From positions 1,054,001 through 1,118,000 of the forward strand of contig OV277867.1 in assembly GCA_922989275.2 (NCBI GenBank): 64,000 bases of DNA, in the 5' to 3' direction. Position 1 is the first letter of the stretch, and every line of letters starts with the position of its first letter. Of the stretch, positions 45,347 through 57,600 are shown in pieces. Both the position numbers and the translations under genes were made by a program. A model generated the notes under the pieces. That model saw nothing but the letters and a program-made list of their open reading frames with translations. It did no database searches and was not told the DNA's origin. The stretch is from Gari tellinella. Its lineage: Eukaryota; Mollusca; Bivalvia; Cardiida; Psammobiidae.

Positions 45347-46890
45347 ATTACCAGGTCAGGGGCATCTGCAATATAGTTGACCCTAAAGTTGTACATGTGC
45401 CGATACATGTTTTAAAATAAACATGTACTAGAGTAATAGAAAAAGTTAAATCCGACGCAGTACCTTCTAAGCCATCTTCAACCCTCATACGGGCAACTTT
45501 ACAGTAAATTTAGTGACTTACTTACTTATTACTTTGGTCGCCTTTTAATTAATAAAATTTATCATTTTCACACTTGACTTTCTTTGACTTGCTTGGACAG
45601 TGGATTACTTCGTCCATCCCAACGTGGCTGGGCTGTCAGTGAATATCGCCTACTTAACTGGTTACATATTTTACAGGTTCTTCTTCTTCTTCTTCCGGTA
45701 ATAGGTCAGGAGTCTTCTCAGACTGTAAATGTTGACCTCAAAATGTAAATGGTTACGTATTTTAAACGCGAAAACTAATGACAAACGCAAATCAGTAGAG
45801 AACAAAAGTGTAATAAGCAGCCATAATATGTCATACCATTTGAAATATTTACCTTAAGTAGTATATTTAGGAAAAAAGACGGGAGATCGTAAAATTATAG
45901 ATCTAGACGCCCAATATCTTCATCATGTGTAAGGTAAACATGCTGGGATAATATCTAGGGTCGAGATAATTCGCTGACACTAAAACTGCGGTACTAGAGA
46001 TGAGTTATAATTTGATTAAATCAGGAACGTATAGGAACGTATATAGATATTTAAAAATATTGAAAATAAAATCGAATTAAATTTCCATCAATATGTGCAT
46101 ATAACTTTCCCGTAAACTAGAAAGAATGTTGATCTCACGACTCTTTTATTTATTTATTTTTTATACCAAATACGATGATGATATTTCCTTATAAAGTACG
46201 TTCGTGTTTTAACTATCTGACCAGGAAGTGTCATTCTCTGCAGACAGTTGTTAAAAGTTTCAAGAGGATTTCACGCCCCAATTTTGGATAACTGACAACA
46301 AAGGCACAGAGAAGAAGAAACTCACACCTTATTTAAGGTTTGAAGAAGACTCAGTATTTAGAACAGTTTATTGCCAAACCGTTTGGCACGTTTATTTTTC
46401 TATGTTTGCATGATGCCACCTTTCTCACCTTTCTGTCTTTGAAATGTTTTCCTGTCAACTCTTAAGTTCTAACATGCATTCAGTCCCAAACATTAAAGGA
46501 CAGTATCTTAGTGCCCTTGCTTAACACTTAAAACCTTTGAAAGCTGTTAAGATCCTGATCATAACTCTCAGAATATCATGTCTGAAACTTGATTTCAAAG
46601 TTTCTTTTCATGTGCAATTAAGTCAACAAATTCAATTGGTTACTGGACGTTTCGCCGCGACTGTCAGTTTGCTACCCAGTGTGTTTTTACGCTGGACGTT
46701 TCGCTACCCGAGTACCCGTACATTTCTTCTACTTCTACAGGATACGTTTTAAAGCAGCCATCATTGACTATAATTTAACGGTGCGCAATAAGAAAAGAAA
46801 AGATTTAAAGCGAAAAAGTAAAAAAAGTACAGCCAATTAAGACTGCATGTAGTTAAAAGGGAGAAAAAAAGAGAGTTGACCAACTACAAC
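45346..46890. other. anonymous intergenic sequence between the two genes
   Basis: A rare stretch without MITEs. It should contain the 5' non-coding exons or promoters of NAT10 (leftward) and the PI3K-like gene (rightward), but no convincing exon, CpG cluster or core promoter can be named by eye. Frames present are short and unlike any family I know. Confidence 0.5.
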
Positions 46891-47059
46891 ACCCCACAAG
46901 AGAGACCACTCCAGCTTGCGTGGCGCTACCAGGACACAGGGTCCCGCCGGCACAGCTCCCTCATTTACGTTACCCGGGTGCCCCCATTTTTTATCACCCA
47001 ATTATGAAATTTACTTTAAATTTAGCATAATATAGGAGTGTTTAAAATGATTAAATTAT

Positions 47060-47990
47060 TTATGTGTAATTCTATCTATCAATATCTCTGAATACTGGCA
47101 ACCCCTCTCACGAGTGTTACAGCCAGGAAAAAGTGCATGTGAGAACTGTGAAGTGAAGTGAAAGGTAAAAGAAAACCCAACAATAGATATTGTCAAGTAT
47201 AGTGAGACTTTAAAGAAGAAATTCAGTTGATTAAAAACGGGTGAGTTGAGATAAAAAAGAGAAAGAATAAAAACACTGAACATGGAAGAGTACTGCAACT
47301 TCACCACTGCCCTCTTAAACTGACCTAGATCAGGCAGGGTAGCGGTATTCATAGGGAGTTGGTTCCAAAAGGTGCTACTGTGCGGGAAAAAGGAAAACTT
47401 CTGATAGTCAGTGTTGACCTGTAATAATCTGTCTGAGGGAGAGAGGATGCATGTGTCTGGTGAATCTGCTGGGTGTTTGTATGTAGGATGGAGGTGGTAT
47501 TGTAACTAGGTTGTGGTAGATCTTATAGAGCATGATATTAGTCTAGAGTCAGGGCTCCAGATAAGAGGTAGTTATTTCAACAAATCCAACATTTTCTCAC
47601 TCATTTCAGCACCAAATCCTATGGTGTTACTACTCATTAGAATCGTCTCAAAGAGACGGTTCTAATGAGTAGTGACACCATAGGGTTTAATTCAGAAATA
47701 AAGATTTTAGTTTTTGAAAAACTACCCTTATCTGGAGCTCTGTAGAGTCATATCTGCGATGCTCCAGAGACCTCCATCCAAGCCTTTTCTGCATTGCTGT
47801 AACCCTGCTGTCCACGGAAAATCTAACAATATTCCATGGTTTTCCACGGAAAATGAGCCTTTTTCCAGGGAATTTGGCCTTTTCTGCATTGCTGTAACAC
47901 TCGCAAGAGGGGAGTAGTCGTGTGTTACCCATCTAATGGCACGGTTGTTGATGTAGGTTTTAGTGTAGGGGGACCATATCAGGGCTGCCA
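47060..47990 (-). mobile_element. LINE remnant, C-terminal end of a reverse transcriptase
   Basis: Minus strand reads IWSPYTKTYINNRAIRWVTH, AMQKRLGWRSLEHRRYDS, then after an inserted MITE FSFFPHSSTFWNQLPMNTAT and LPDLGQFKRAVV. This is the usual end of Jockey/CR1-like RT proteins (vWsP..., WN.LP..). It is broken by the CAGGGCTCC MITE at 47550-47742 and by an internal repeat of GTTACAGCAATGCAGAAAAG near 47800-47900. Sequence to 46890 may be its 3' UTR. Confidence 0.75.
47550..47742. mobile_element. CAGGGCTCC MITE inside LINE, TSD TAGAGT
   Basis: Full length with TAGAGT on both sides, splitting the minus-strand LINE remnant. Confidence 0.9.
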
Positions 47991-48234
47991 TAAATTGACA
48001 TGAAAAATCCTAAGATTTCAAAATGTGCATTTTTCAAGTGCGATTTTATGAATCGTACCTTTACCCGATAGCCTTTTTCTTGTTTTGTTGACATGCCACT
48101 ACTTAAAGCAGGCTGTAAGTAAAGCAGAATGCGCCTTAGGGCGCATTCTGCTTTACTTTCAGCCTGCTTTAAGCTACCATGAACTGGGGAAAAATCCAGA
48201 GATTTAGGAAAAATCTGGAGAAATGGCAGCCCTG
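47980..48234. mobile_element. CAGGGCTGCC MITE with TTAA MITE inside, TSD CCATAT
   Basis: Ends CAGGGCTGCCATAAATTGAC / AAATGGCAGCCCTG, 6-bp duplication CCATAT. Its middle carries a TTAA-type palindrome (AGCAGAATGCGCC / GGCGCATTCTGCT). A second hAT6-like family, related only at the CAGGGCT end. Confidence 0.85.
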
Positions 48235-48455
48235 CCATATGGTGGAAGCATGGATGATGATGATAGTCAGTGATGTTAGAATACAGCCAGAATTCTGTCA
48301 AAACTTTATGAAGAAGAAACAATGAATGTGAGGACAAAACAGTTAATTAATGATTTTGAATTGTTACAATCATGTAAAATTTCACTTTATTTTCATCTAT
48401 GTCAAGTTCAACATTTATTACAGAATAACAGACATTGGTTTTAATTTTGTTTTAG

Positions 48456-48607
48456 CCCAGACAGAGGCAATGAGAGGCTAGCTGTACTGAAGAGAATGAA
48501 TGTGAACCCGAGTGGAAATCAGCAGCTTGGCCTTCACGGAGCTGTGGGGGGAGACACTGAAGCACCACCCCCAATTCCACCCCGCTCAACATCGAAACAG
48601 GCACAAG
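48456..48607 (+). CDS. PI3K-C2-like exon a
   Basis: 152 nt, 50 full codons: PDRGNERLAVLKRMNVNPSG, then a Gly/Glu stretch and PPPIPPRSTSKQAQ, a proline-rich SH3-type motif. Acceptor TTTTGTTTTAG, donor CAAG|GTTTGC. First exon of this gene recognised in the window; begins mid-codon, so at least one coding exon precedes it. Confidence 0.75.
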
Positions 48608-51600
48608 GTTTGCTGTTTGACATAAATTTTATCAAATACGCCTTTTTATCACATCCTTGATTTACAAGGTTTGCTGTTTAACCCTTTACCCCTTAGCCTG
48701 TTTCTAGTTTTGAAGACAGATTACTTCTTAAATAAGGTTGAAAGTAATTTAGTAAAGCAGAATGCTATTTAAGTCAAAATTCTGCTTTATTGCCAGCCTG
48801 CTTTAACTCTTTCCTCCCTGAAACTTTAAATGGAAAATTCCAGTTTCCATTATAGTCTAGTCCATTTCTGACTTTTAAGGGTTGTTTTTGTCAATGTTTG
48901 GCATTGTGACAAACAGTGAAGAACCTGATCAGAGGGCTCCTTTCGGAGCCCTCTGATCAGGGTCTTCACTGTTTGCATAGGACAAGTGTACTATTCACAT
49001 GTACACTGTTTGAAAAGCACGCCTATAGGCGGGACTAGGGTTCAAAGAGTTAAGGTACCATCTGCTAAAATATGGAAATATTTCTTATATAAATTATGCT
49101 ACAGGTATACAGGTATCCATGACTGTATAAATTGGAACTATTTTCTGCAGTAGAGGAATGAATTTATGCATAAAAATGTGCATCTGTTGAGTAATAGGTT
49201 AACCTTTGACAGAAAGCAGCTGATAGCAAATGTTTACGACCACATAGTTTTGACTCAAGTATAGAATGCTCCAGAATAAAGTCTAGTATCATGATGATGA
49301 AATATTTCACATTAGAACCCATGTGGTTCAGACTTTTTTTCTATTTCTAATGATTTTCCTGCTATGAATGACTTTCATCATGTGCAAACAGTTAAGATCC
49401 AAAAAGGGATTCAATATAACAAACTGACAAAATAGGGTAGACCCAAATAAGATGAGAAGACTGACACCACAGGATTTGGTGCTGAAATGAATGAGAAAAT
49501 GCTGGATTTGTGTACTCCCCCTTATCTGGAGTCCTGGTAAAAGACACATTTATGCTTAACCTATGGATCAATGAGTTATTCAACATGTATGTGTGTTTTT
49601 GTATTATTTTAGCTTCAAGAAGTTCTTTGAACACTATTCCCCCACAGTATGGTGGTCATCTGGATGGCTATCCAACATGTTCACCAGTCAACATGGCTGC
49701 CACGTCTGGTTTCCAGCAGGACATGCAAATGCCCAATCCAGGAATCCAGTATGGACAGAACTCCCAATTCAACATGGCTGCCACGTCTGGTTTCCCGCAG
49801 GACATGCAAATGCCTAATCCAGGAAACCAGTATGGACTGAACTCTCAAAGACCTCAAACAATAAACTTTCATGGTCAAAATTTAGGAAACCAGTCTGCTC
49901 TGATATCTCTATCACCCCCAGCAGAGTCTGTGAAACCAGCCTGGGGTTTGCCATCAGACCAGCCAGCTTCATTAAATGATCTCGAGGGCTTGGATTTTTC
50001 GACTGCAAATTTGCCGGCCAGTGCTCCCCAGGCTAGCCAAGAACAAACAAATTCTGGAGCAGCACCCAAACAGCTTTATCCTGACATAAGCAGTGCATTC
50101 AGGTAATAAGATACATGTTGTATCAGGGCTCCAGATAAGGGGAGTATTTCAAAAACTAAAATCTTTATTTCTGCTTTAAACACTATGGTGTCACTACTCG
50201 AAGAGACGATTCTAATGAGTAGTAACACCATAGGAGTTGGTGCTAAAATAAATGAGAAAATGTTGAATTTGTTCGGTTTACTCCCTCTTATCTGGAGCCC
50301 TGGTATCAGGGCTCCAGATAAGAGGGAGAAAACTGAACAAATCTAATATTTTCTCACTCATTTCAGCACTAAATCCTATGGTGTGTCAAAGAGATGATTC
50401 TAATAAGTAGTGACACCATAGGGTTTAAAGCAGAAATAGTTTTATTTGTTTTATTACTCCACTTATCCAAAACCTTGCACATTATTTTAGGGCTAAAGAT
50501 AAGAGGAAATAAACTCTCTCCAACATTCTCTCCTTCATGTCTGCACTAAACTTTATGATGTGAATACTCAGGGCTCCAGATAAGAGGGAGTAAACTGAAC
50601 AAATCAAATATTATCTCACTCATTTTAGCACCAACCCCTATGGTGTTACTACTCATTAGAATTGTCTCGAAAAGACAATTCTAATGGGTAGTGACACCAT
50701 AGGGTTAAATGCAGAAATATAGATTTTAGTTTTTCAAATACTCCCCTTATCTGGGGCCCTGAATACTCGTTAGCATGGTTCTTATGAGCTATCATACCAT
50801 AAAGTTTTGTGCTGGTATAAAGATTTCAGTTTTTGAAATACTCCCCTTATCCGGAGCCCTGATTGAAACCTGCTTTTAACCCATTACCCAATAACCTGTT
50901 TCTAATATTGAAGACTATAGTTGACCACTTAAAGCAGGTTGAAAGAAAATCAGAATGTGTCTTAAGGCTTATTCTTGTGCCTTAAGGCGCATTCTGCTTT
51001 ACGTTCAACCTGATTTAAGCTTTCGTCTGATAGGATATAGAAACTTTTGCTTATGGTACATATTCTTGTATAAATTGGAACTATTTTTTTCAGTAAAGGA
51101 ATAAAATTAATAAAAGGTGTAAAAAGGAGTATTGGGTTAACACAAGTTTGACTTGTTACATTCCAACAGCAGATTCTGTTTAACCCGTTACCCCATAGCT
51201 TGTTTCAAGTTTTGAAGACAGACCAGTGACCACTTAAAGCAGGTTGAAAGTAAAGCATTCTGCTGTACTTTCAGGCTGCTTTAACCCATTACCCTATGGC
51301 CTGTTTCTAATTTCAAAGTAAGGTGACCATTTAAAGCAGGTTGAGAGTAAAGCAGCCATTCTGCTTTACGTTCAACCTGCTTTAATCTACCATCTTCTAG
51401 GATATACAAAATATTTCTTGTAGCGTATATTCATGACTTTAAAAAATGGAGATATTTTCTTTAGCAGAGGAATAAATTATAGAGGTGGAAAAAGACGTAT
51501 TTATGGGGTAATGATTTAAGCTACTATCTGCTAGGATATAGAATATATTTCTTATGGTACATATCCAGGGCTCCAGATAAGAGGGAGTAAACTGCACACA

Positions 51601-54600
51601 TCCAACATTTTCTCACTTATTCTAGCATCAAATCCTATGGTGTTACTACTCATTAGAATCGTCTCTTTGAGACGATTCTAATGAGTAGTGACACCATAGG
51701 GTTTAAAGCAGAAATAAAGATTTTAGGTTTTGAAATACTCCCCTTATCTGGAGCTCTGCATATCCATGATGGTTGTATGATGTGGAACTATTTTCTTCAG
51801 TGGAGGAATATTAAAGGCGTTAAAAGGCATATTTGTGGAGTAATGGGTTAATGTAAGTTAGACCATTACATAAAATTAGCAGGTTCTGTTTAACCCTTTT
51901 CGCCATAAATACACCTTTTTACGCCATTCATTAATTCCTCTACTGAAGAAAGTAGTTCCAATTTATACTGTCACAAATAAAAATCGTAAGAAATATTTTC
52001 TATATTAAAGCAGATAAGAGCTTAAAGCAGGCTGAAAGTAAAGCAGAATGCACCTTAAGGAGCATTCTGCTTTTCTTTCAACCTGCTTTAAGTGGTCACA
52101 TATCTTCAAAACTAGAAACAGGCTATGGGGTAATGGGTTAATGTCACAAAATGTAGAAAAACCAAGGCTATTACTAAAAGAGGGTAGACTGCAGAGCACC
52201 AGATAAGGGTAGTTTTTCAAAAACTAAAATCTTTATTTCTGAAATAAACCCTATGATGTCACTACTCATTAGAATCGTCTCTTCGAGACGATTCTAATGA
52301 GTAGTAACACCATAGGATTTGGTGTTAAAAAGAGTGAGAAAATGTTGGATTTGTTGAAATAACTACCTCTTATCTGGAGTCCTGAGACTGTATAGTTTAT
52401 GTCCAGCTTTTGTTATTCTTTAACTCTTAGCATGCTAGCAGTGCAGGGCTGCCATTTTCCCGGATTTTTCCTAAATCTTCGGATTTTTTTTCTAATACAT
52501 GGTAGCTTAAAGCAGGCTGAAAGTAAAGCAGAATGCGCCTTAAGGCGCATTCTGTTTTACTTTCAGCATGCTGTAAACAGCCACGTGTCAACAAAACTAG
52601 AAAAAGGCTATTGAGTAAAGGTACGATTCATAAAATCGCACTTGAAAAATTCAAATTTGGAAATCTTAGGATTTTTTATGTCAACTTATGGCAGCCCTGG
52701 CAGTGAAACCCTGATAACCTTTGCAAACAGTTTGGATCCTGATGAGACGCTGCGTAAACACACTGTCTCATCAAGATCCAAACAATTTAACTGTTCGACG
52801 CCCTGACTATGTTATAGAAAGAAATTTTGAAAATTCAATTTTTAGAACAGTCCCGGAGACAACAATTGTTTCATATGAAAAAATTACCCAGCATGCAAAG
52901 AGTTACAGCTTACAGCTTTCATATGACTTATACTACAAAGTTTATTCTTTCATAGGCTTAACTCATTGAGCCCTAGTGGAGCATATATGCATCCTTTACC
53001 AAATGTGTACCTGTGAAGAGTACACTTGTCCTATGCAAACAGTGAAGTCCCTGATCAGAGGGCTCGTGCAGGAGCCCTCTGATCAGGGACTTCACTGTTT
53101 GTCATTTTGCAATTTGTTACAAAAAAACAACCCTAAAAAGTCTAAAATGACCGGCTTTGATTGCAAACTGGAATTGTCCATTGGAAGTTTCAGGGGATAA
53201 TGAGTTAATGGAAGTAATTTAGCTTGTTTTGATTGATATGTCTTGACTTCCTTTAGTGCACTATTTAAAATTTGGAATTTGTTTTTTTCAAGGCATGTAT
53301 TTCTGTTTGTAGCAAACACTCTGCAAGGTAAATAACAAAGCTACAATAACATGTACACTCAAGGAGCATGGAGCATATTTATAGTAAAGATCGGGGGTTA
53401 CTTTGTTTGTAACCCTTTACCAAATACATACACCAGGGGCCCGTTTAATAAAACTTTGTACGACAAAAACGGTCGTAAGTCGAAACTTGAAAATACATTT
53501 AATATCTTATTTCCCTAGCTAATCCTGTCTTGTGACATCTCTTTGGAATAGTCTTTTTAAGACGATTCCAAAGAGATGTCACAAGACAGCATAAGATAGA
53601 GAAATAAATAATAATTGAGACTTTTATAATATGACTTACGACAACATTTGTCGTACAAAGTTTTATGAAACAGGCCCCTGCATTGGTGTGACTACTGATC
53701 AGAACTGTCTCACCAATTCTGATGAGTAGTCACACCATAGAGTTTAGTGTATTTTTGTGGATTTTAGTTTTCAAAATACTCCTTATCTGGAGCCATGATG
53801 AAAAGATGATATATTCTGTCCTCATGGGTGTGGTTAAAATGTATCTGTTGTATAATTGCAAAGCTTCAATAACTGCAAGCTGGCTTCACAATAGGTGCCT
53901 AATTTGTAGATCAGCTGTGATGTGTAGTTTAAGAACAACAATATTTTGTCTTTGATAAATAACTTAATAAGTAACACATTATTCCATGGCCTGTTTCTAG
54001 TTTTGAAGACAGGTGACCACTTAAATTAGGTTGAAAGTAAAGTGGTATGTGCCTTAAGGCTCATTCTGCTTTACTTTCAGCCTGCTTTAAGCTACAACCT
54101 GCTAGGCTAAGCCTTATTAATACATTTTGATGCATACCCTTGACTTTTTTAAAATGGAAATAATTTCTGTGGTGGAGAAATAATATATTAGGTGTAAAAA
54201 GGCATATTTATGGAGTATTGGGTTATAACTGCTTAAAACTTTTCTTTTTGAGGGGCTTAAAGTTGGCTATTGGTTAATTATGATGAGAACCTAAGCATTG
54301 ATATTGCTTATAATATGTAAGATGCACAATTATATACAGCACGTGTTTGCAGGGTTTTGTACCGTAGCTGTCAGGACTCCAGATATTAAGGGGAGTATTT
54401 CAAAAACGAAAATATTTATTTCTGCATTAAACCCTATGGGGTCACTACTCATTAGAACCGTCTTTTTGAGAAGGTTCTAATGAATAGTAACACCATAGGA
54501 TTTGGTGCTGAAACGAGGGAGAAAATGTTGGATTTGTTCAGTTAACCCCCTATTACGTCATCATGTATCTGGAGTCCTGATAGCTGTAATTTAACAGGTG

Positions 54601-57600
54601 AGAGTATATAATCTTGTACAGTCGAACTTCGATATCTGGAACTTGGTTATGTTTTAACTTTGAAACACGGTATGTTTGACTTAACCAAGCATGAAGTAAT
54701 GTAATTCATGTGTCGAACTATCGGATAGTTCGAGGTAAGCGAGTTCGAGATATCGAAGTTCGACTGTACATGCTTATTTCTTCTACATGTTGGATAACTG
54801 TGTCTGCTTCAAATCTGTCATCTGTAATAATTTAACCCATTACCCCATAGCCGGTTTCTAGTTTTTGGGACTGGTGAGTGAGATGACCATGTATAAAGCA
54901 GGTTGAAAGTAAAGCAGAATGCACCATAAGGTGCATTCTGCTTTACTTTCAGCCTCATGCTTTAAGCCACCATCTGCTAGGATAAAGAAAAAAAACCTTA
55001 CGGTGAATATTCATGACTTATAACTTATGAAGTAAAGGGTTAAAAGATCATTATATTCAGTCTAATGTTTGCTGATTAGAACCTAACCTAACAAGTGATT
55101 CTGAAACTAGTTTTGTTTTGTCATAGAAAGTAAGTCGAAAATTAACAATAATTGTTGAAGACCTCAGTTCATTGAGAACGACAATGGATGGTTTGGTCTT
55201 TACTTTCCTTCATAGATATTTCTTATCGTTGAAGACATGGACCCGTTTCATAGAACTTTGTACGACAAAAATGGTTGTAAGTCAAAACTTTAAAATACCT
55301 TTAATTTCTGATTTCTCAATCTAATCCTGTCTTGTGACATCTCTTTGGAATCGTCTTGAAAAGACGATTCCAAAGAGATGTCACAAGACAGGATTAGATT
55401 GAGAAATAAATAATAATTGAGATTTTCATAATATGACTTACGACAACATTTGTCTTACAAAGTTTTATGAAACGGGTCCCTGGTAGTTGCTAAAAGCAGA
55501 CTGAAAATGATTGAGAAAGCTTGCAGAAGTCACCTCTTCAGATGTTTCATCAGAGCTCCAGATAAGAAGAGTATTGCAAAAACTAAAATCTTTATTTCTG
55601 AAGTAAACTCTATGGTGTTACTACTCATTATAATCGTCTCTTCGAGACAATTCTAATGAGTAGTTACACCATCGAATTTGGTGCAGAAATAAGTGAGAAA
55701 GTGTTGGATTTGTTCAGTTACTCCCTCTTATCTGGAGCCCTGTTTCATAGGTTTCTTATCAGAATAGGATAGAAGCTTGAAAAGGCATTTCAATGTCACA
55801 GCATTAATTCTTTAACCCTTAGCCTGCCAGTCACGACTATAGCTCCATATGCAAACAGCTTGGATCCGGATGAGACGCCAAGTAACTCGGCGTCTCATCC
55901 TGATCCAAGCTGTTTGACACTCAGACAACATTTTCAGCAATTTTGAGCAACTTCGAAGCACTTTGAAACTTGAAGCAGACGAGAAATATAGCAGACGACA
56001 ATTTATTTGGCGGGCTAAGGATTAATTGCATGCTGGGTATTTTTTTTCGTCTGCAACAATTGTTGTCTGCTACTGTTGTAAAAATTGACTTTTCAAAATT
56101 TCTTTGTAAAACAGGGTCAGTGTCAAACAGCATAATGCTAATGTTTGCACGGCTAGATAATAATAACTCCTCCGCTAGCATGCAAAGAGTTACAAAACAG
56201 TTTTTGATATTCAAAGTGGCAGCCATTTTAGATCTGCAGATGATGTCATTTAAATTTTTACTTACTAGCATCGAAAGCATGATTATCTGTGCAAACAGTT
56301 TGGATCCAGATGAGACTCTCATAGGGATCCAAACTATTTGAAACTCTGACTCTATTTTGGACAGAAAGTTTCAGCAATTATGACCTGTACAGATCACAAT
56401 ATAACTTACCAGTCGTTTGCAAAGAGTTGAAGACCTTCTGTCTCATAATGTGACTCGGTTGGATTTGTTATCTCCTATTCCAGAAAGTGGCAACCATTTT
56501 GGATCTGAAGATGATGTCATTTAACTCTTTGCTTATTGGCATCGAAATCATGCTTACCTTTGCAAACAGTTTGGATCCGGATTAGACTCCAGGTAGCATG
56601 GCGTCTCATCAGGATCCAAACTATTTGAAACTCTGTCCCTATTTTGGAAAGAAAGTTTCAGCCATTATTACAGACTACAATATTACATACTCAGGATAAG
56701 TGGAAGTCAACTGAACAAAACCAACATTTTCTCACTTTTAAATTTCAGCACCAAATCCTATGGTGTTACTACTAATTAAAATCGTCTCTTCGAGACGATT
56801 CTAATGAGTAGTGACACCACAGGGTTTAAAGCAGAAATAAAGATTTTAATTTTTGAAAAACTCCTTATCTGGCGCCCTGATACTACATGTAGTAGTTTGC
56901 AAAGAGATGAAGACATTCTGTCTCTTAACCCATTACTCAATAGCATGTTTCTAGTTTTAAAGAAAGATGATCACTTAAAGCAGGTTGAAAGTAAAGCAGA
57001 ATGTGCCTTAAGGCACATTCTGCTTTACTTTCATTCTGCTTTAAGCTATTATCTGCCAGGATACAGAAAATATTTCTTATGATACATATTTATGCCTGTA
57101 TAGATTTGAACTATTTTCTTCAGTGGATGAATAAGTTAGAGGCGTTAAAAGGCGTATTTATGGGGTAATAGGTTAAGGTGACTCAATTGGATTTGTTATC
57201 TCCTATTTCAGAGAGCTTGAAAATGAGCAGAAGAAGCAGTCCATGGCACAGTCTAGAGGTCAAGGGGTCAGCCACTTCAACGAGTGGACACCTCCATACA
57301 GTGGGGGCTCCCAGAGAACGTCAATGCCATCCCCCTATGGCTGGGATCCCCAGCTAACTCAGATGGCAGCTGGGGGCATGGCAAAGGGGTCTATATCAGT
57401 CCCTACAACCCCTGTCTCAGCTCCCTATTTCCCCAACCAACCAGGTAACATAGGGTTTAACCTAGCTCAGCCTGTGCCCCCTATGAACTCAAGTTTTATG
57501 ACCAATAGTTTTGCTAGTGGCTCAGTGAAAAGTACTACTGGTCCTGTGACCCCGGCCTCCTCATGTTCAACGACAGAAGTAAATGGCTTCAACTTTGTCC

